This document shows, piece after piece, positions 59,635 to 64,000 of a stretch of DNA of 64,000 bases; the first letter of the stretch is position 1; each line of letters opens with the position of its first letter. This DNA is from Burhinus oedicnemus. Taxonomy: Eukaryota > Chordata > Aves > Charadriiformes > Burhinidae. Where the stretch lies: NCBI GenBank assembly GCA_008921705.1, contig VFFE01008410.1:223714-287713 (forward strand). Reading direction: 5' to 3'. The notes beneath the pieces were generated by a model that was not told the DNA's origin, ran no database searches, and was given only the letters and a program-made list of their open reading frames with translations. The position numbers and the translations under genes were made by a program.

Positions 59635-62600
59635 GTTCAGAATTTGGAAACACTGATATTGAGATAGATAGGGCTTAGGTGAACGTGTCTTTGAAAAAAA
59701 TGTTTTCCCTTCTACGTGTCACGTGAGCGTGTTGTTCTGGGTTTCCATGAATCTGGAAAAAGAGTAGTTCTTCGTTCATCAAGGTCCTTGAGCAGAACTT
59801 CAGCAAGGACAAGGAAACTGCTTTCCTCTTATGCTGAACTTGGGACTTGCAGCCCAGCTCCAAGAGCTGCCGAGACCCTTTGCTCACATGTGCTTCAACG
59901 ATCACCGAGATCGCCCGCTATTTGCCATGAGGTACTGTCTTCCACATGCCACAAGGTGTTTATAGAAAATTATCAGTGTTTAGTGAATATTATCTTTAGG
60001 TAAATAAAGGGCTGGTTTAAGTCTTTTGTGAGCACTCCCGGTTCAGTTCTTTTAACCGTATCTTATTAATAATTCAATAATGCATTTCAGCAGAAGGCTC
60101 CTGTTATCAGACCAGCACCCATCTGGACTGGATGGACCAGCTGAATGGAAGTCCAGTGGAGACAAATGTTGAAAGGAAAACAGCAGTGGTTTTAAAGGGG
60201 AATACTAAGGACAGAAAAAAATAGATTTAAGCATCATTTTAATATCAAGAGATGAACAATCCCAGAATGTGACTAATATTTTACTCCCTGAGTAAATATG
60301 GCATTTGATGGCATTTTTTTCTGTTTTGATGCATTGCAGGCAGTGAATAATACTCAGTGTTTATTCAATTTCCGAAAGAATAATTTAATTCTAAGGCTGT
60401 GCTGCCATGAGCAACATGCTTGAGTAACTCTCCCAGAGATTATGGCATTAGTAGTCAGCCCTTGCACTTTGTTCTTATGGCATGTATTACATTTGTATTT
60501 CTGTCCTGTGTGGCGAGCAACAAGAATCTTGTTTCCTCAGCCTTTTAAGGACAAGACAGAAAACTGTCAAGGTAAAAATTACTACTGTTGACTGTAACAT
60601 ATGTGTATAGATAAAGTAAATCTGTGAAATATGCAGTCCATATTAAAAGAAAGGAAAGGCAGATTATAAAACCCAAGATCAGGTTTCAAATCAATTTATA
60701 TTGAACAGTCAAGAGTACTACAATGTTAGAGACACTTTCAGAATACAGGTATCTTCACTGTCCATATCAATAAATTCAAATAACCTTTAGTGCAGTTTAT
60801 TTTATCAAATCTTCTACGTAGGCATTTGTATTCATGAATCACCATGTGTGCTGTAATGAATAAAAATTATGTGTGAAATTCAGACCTAAAGGATGTAGTT
60901 TACAGACAGATGAGGTACTTATCTTCGGCTATATTTGCCGCCTAAGTCACTCAAATATATTACCTAAAATAAAAATGCTAAGTCTTCGAGAAAAAAAAGG
61001 CATTAGTCATCAAGCCATTTTCATCTTTTAATATTAATCAAGTCCTGTAGCTGAACTGATGTTTCTGCTTATGCCACAGAAGAATAAGCAGGGGTGGGTG
61101 GGTTTTCTGCACACAAGGTCAAATAAGCTGCAGAATGCCATCCTGCTTTTTGCAGCAGATGGGTAATGTTACATGGATTTTAATTATTGAAATTACTCCT
61201 GACTTTGAAGAAATACTCTCTCTTAATAATAACAGAATTGACCACATGATAACATTTGAATTTTGTGGCACAGATGTGTTTATTTAAAGATGCCATGTCT
61301 CCGTCCTCTGGAGAAGAAGGAGAATTACTGACCTTTAACTTTCTTGTTGTTTCTCCTTTCTTAGCAACCTTTTTTACCGTATTGATATTTTTCAAGGGGA
61401 ACTCGAAATAGTCTGTTGTCATTGAGAGGGTGGTGGGTGCCGACTCACAAAGAGCTTTTAAACACCTCTGCAGCTGGCAATCTGCAAGAATAATTTTGAC
61501 AAGGGAAGCTCTGCTATGAGCATGGGCTTACAGAGCTACTTTGATGCTGAGCTCTTGCAGCTCCTCTGCAGAACAATAGAGAATGTCCCAGCAGATGAGT
61601 GCTTGAAATAGATTTGTACTTGTGAATACTTTCTTTGTATCCTTTAGTTATTCACACTACTTTCTAAAAACTATTAATGGTTTCTTCTTTGTTTCTTTCA
61701 ATATATTTATTCTCTCTCAGTCCACCGTGAGGAACCGGGTACTAGCGGGAATGTGGAGTGTTAATGGGGGTCTCCTATTCTTTCCCTCCTGACATCTAGT
61801 TACCGTTGTCACCATCACCCATCTCCCTATGTTTCTCCTGTATTTCATGCAAGGGCATCTAACAAGTTTTCTCTGTGGTAGGAGCTATCTGGGATCTTCA
61901 CTTCTCACGTGCTCTTCTGTTGGTAGAGGAGAGAGAGGTGGCTGAAGATGGGTACAGTGGGTAAATGGAAGACTCCTGCAGAAAGGAACGGATGCATTTC
62001 TTTTCTTGCCTTTTGTGGGTCGGAGATACACTGTTTTCCACTTACAGTGTGGAAAACTTGGGTTCTGATTAAACATTCAACAGAGGTTTCTGACAAAGGC
62101 AAAAAATGAAGTCAGGAAACAAGTTTCTGGGAAAGGTGATGGGATCTGCCATTGGAAGTGTTAAAGAAGAGATTAGAGAGATACCAGAAATGACATAGAT
62201 GTAGCTACTCCTATCCTGGGAAGATGAATGGACCAGATGCTGCCATGGGGCCCCTTTGAGATCCATTTTTCTATTATTTTTGTGATCTTTTGTGAGCGGA
62301 GGATCAGGATTAATTACACGTCTGATTAATTTGAACTCAGCTCCCTACTAATTCAGCTGCACTGTCCAAGGGACCAGATTTATTAGTACTGCTGCCCAGC
62401 CCTGGGTCTGTGCATCGACATTCTCTCAGCTTCCTCGGCTATAACGCGATGCTGCAGCACGGTCCTCCCACAGCAGAAGGCAGAGGCACTTGCTCACAGA
62501 CATTGATATTGCAATGTCTAGCTGATATTTACAAGACCAAAGATTGGCTTGGCGTGCAAATTGAAAAAAGCAGAGCTTGTATAGTATTGTAACACAGTGC

Positions 62601-64000
62601 AGGATTGGGAGGCTGAGCTGAGAGCCCTGGCCCAGTGTGTGCATCCCTTGACAGTGTGGCTTGACTACGGGTATAAGGAATATAAGGAAGGTAGGATTGA
62701 GCTAGCAGCAAGCTTTAATTAAAATAGCTCTGAGTCCTAAGGAGGGGAGGCAGTTGCCATGGGGAATGGAAAGCTTACAAGAAGCCTAGCTCCATGCCTG
62801 AAACATGGGAGAATGGAGTTGCTGCCTGGAATGCTCAGAGAGAGGTTACCACAGGGAGCTCTGAAACCATCCTGACATCAAAATTTTAAGTGAGACAGCA
62901 GAAAGCAATGCAAAAGCAATGCAAAAGCAAGCAGTCAAACAGGGAATGTATTTTTTGCATACCAGCCAAGCATTATGGGTCCTAAAATAGCTGACCCCTC
63001 TTCTTTAGGTGCTTTGGTGTCTTTTCTCTTTCCTCCTTTCCATCCTCAGGAATTCACTTTACTGCTCCCTGGGCCTCAGTGCTTCAGTGCATATAGTCAA
63101 ATCTTACTCCTGCTGGAGGCTATATATATTTTACCATTTACATCGACAGGTTTCCACCTCTGGTACGTGGAACAGATCATATAGTCGTTGCTGAGCAGCA
63201 AGCGTACCCAAAATAGAAATGGCATGTCTTCCTATTCCCTACCTCCCGCTAGCATCAGCGTGTCCACCCTGTCAGCAGTGTCAGGGAGTATAAATACCAT
63301 TAAAACTAACTGTTTGTTTGTTTTCTGGGGTGGCTTGCTGCCCCTGATCTGGCTGATGATGTGAAAGCTAGTGCTGGCCCAAGGGAGGGAGGGTCAGGAC
63401 CTGGGGAACAGCAGCTGTGCTACTGCTGAGCTTAAACTGATCACAGACCCACACCCTGTTAGCACAACTTCTCTTTTGTTGGTTAGCTGTTCTAGAAGGA
63501 AATTTGGCACTTTGCACCTGACAGATGGCCTCTCAAAGGGATACGTATAACTGGCAGATGCCTCTCCCAAGTGATCAGTTAGGCTTTAAAACCAGCTCTT
63601 GGTTTCTTGATGAGCTTGAAAAGGCCTGTGTGGATCCTCCATCAAAAAGCCTGCCTTCAGGCATTGTCATGTAGAATCACTGCTGTTGGCTTCTTAAATT
63701 GTGGATAGAAAGCAACAACCTTCATAGGAAAGGTTGTAATTTGGGGAAAAAAACCAATAAACAACCATTCAGTCCAAAATGCCTCAGACCCCCTCTCTTT
63801 TCTTTTTTTTTTTTCCTTTTTTTTCTGAGCTAACCTGACAAGAGCGATTTGGGTTTGGTATCTTTATGATAGTACCCAATCAGCCATGGGATAATCAGTG
63901 GTGTAGAGTGGGCAACAGCCCCGCTTCAGAGAGTGCAGTCTCCAGTGTTTGTTACTCAGGCACTCTTCAGTGCAGTGGGAATAATGAGGCTATGGCAAAA
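59635..64000. other. No gene recognised
   Basis: Intron-like sequence with a short tandem AAAGCAATGC word near 62902-62930 and a pyrimidine tract at 63789-63824. No exon, transposable element or RNA gene was recognised. Confidence 0.55.

Larger units (their letters stand above)
37207..64000 (+). other. BICD1: BICD1 intron 2 (inferred, partial)
   Basis: The intron starts at the donor GTAAATGG. The expected next coding block (MVELQ... followed by DEIREYKFREARLLQDYTEL) was not seen anywhere downstream, so the intron appears to run beyond the window, at least 26.8 kb. It contains one solo LTR and one CR1 fragment and is otherwise repeat-poor. Confidence 0.75.

Noticed and set aside
60280..61060. 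Possible conserved non-coding elements
   Set aside because: The sequence looks somewhat unlike neutral intron, but conservation cannot be judged from a single sequence.
1..64000. CRISPR arrays, operons, tRNA or rRNA genes, toxin or defence systems
   Set aside because: There are no regularly spaced repeats, no gene clusters, and no recognisable cloverleaf or rRNA sequence. The window is vertebrate intronic DNA.

Overview
The window looks like a bird genome: AT-rich, CpG-poor vertebrate DNA with several truncated CR1 LINEs that carry the typical 3' tail (repeats of the ATTCTATG type) and with avian-style solo LTRs. There is no bacterial or phage gene organisation. Nearly all open frames are short chance frames in non-coding DNA. 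The only secure gene content is one coding exon of BICD1 (bicaudal D homolog 1, a dynein adaptor) at 36994-37206 on the + strand. The DNA on either side is best read as BICD1 intron 1 (upstream) and intron 2 (downstream). I found neither exon 1 nor exon 3 in the window.

Layout: 1-5.4 kb is intron-like DNA with one possible 48-nt cassette exon at 3404-3451. 5.4-7.3 kb holds a solo LTR that appears twice in near-identical form across a 20-N gap, probably an assembly duplication. 7.3-12.7 kb is unremarkable. 12.7-18.5 kb is a nested repeat zone. It has a diverged direct-repeat pair, one copy split by a CR1 with a 7-bp target-site duplication, two other CR1 pieces, and a minus-strand tract of decayed open frames that may be an old retrocopy or retroelement interior. 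18.5-25.8 kb is unremarkable. A short CR1 and a T-rich stretch with a second 20-N gap follow at 25.8-26.2 kb. A second locus of the first LTR family lies at 27.2-27.8 kb. At 31.2-32.1 kb an alpharetrovirus/ERVK-like solo LTR sits inside a CR1. BICD1 exon 2 is at 37.0 kb and a third type of solo LTR follows at 37.9-38.5 kb. A sense-strand CR1 lies at 41.8-42.0 kb, and 42-64 kb is almost featureless intron.

The solo LTRs are defined by TG...CA ends, matching 4- or 6-bp target-site duplications and polyadenylation signals. Most mobile elements lie antisense to BICD1. I see no CRISPR, operon, RNA gene or clearly novel system. The leads most worth checking are the 48-nt phase-compatible candidate exon, the gap-flanked duplication, and the 13-18 kb nested region.
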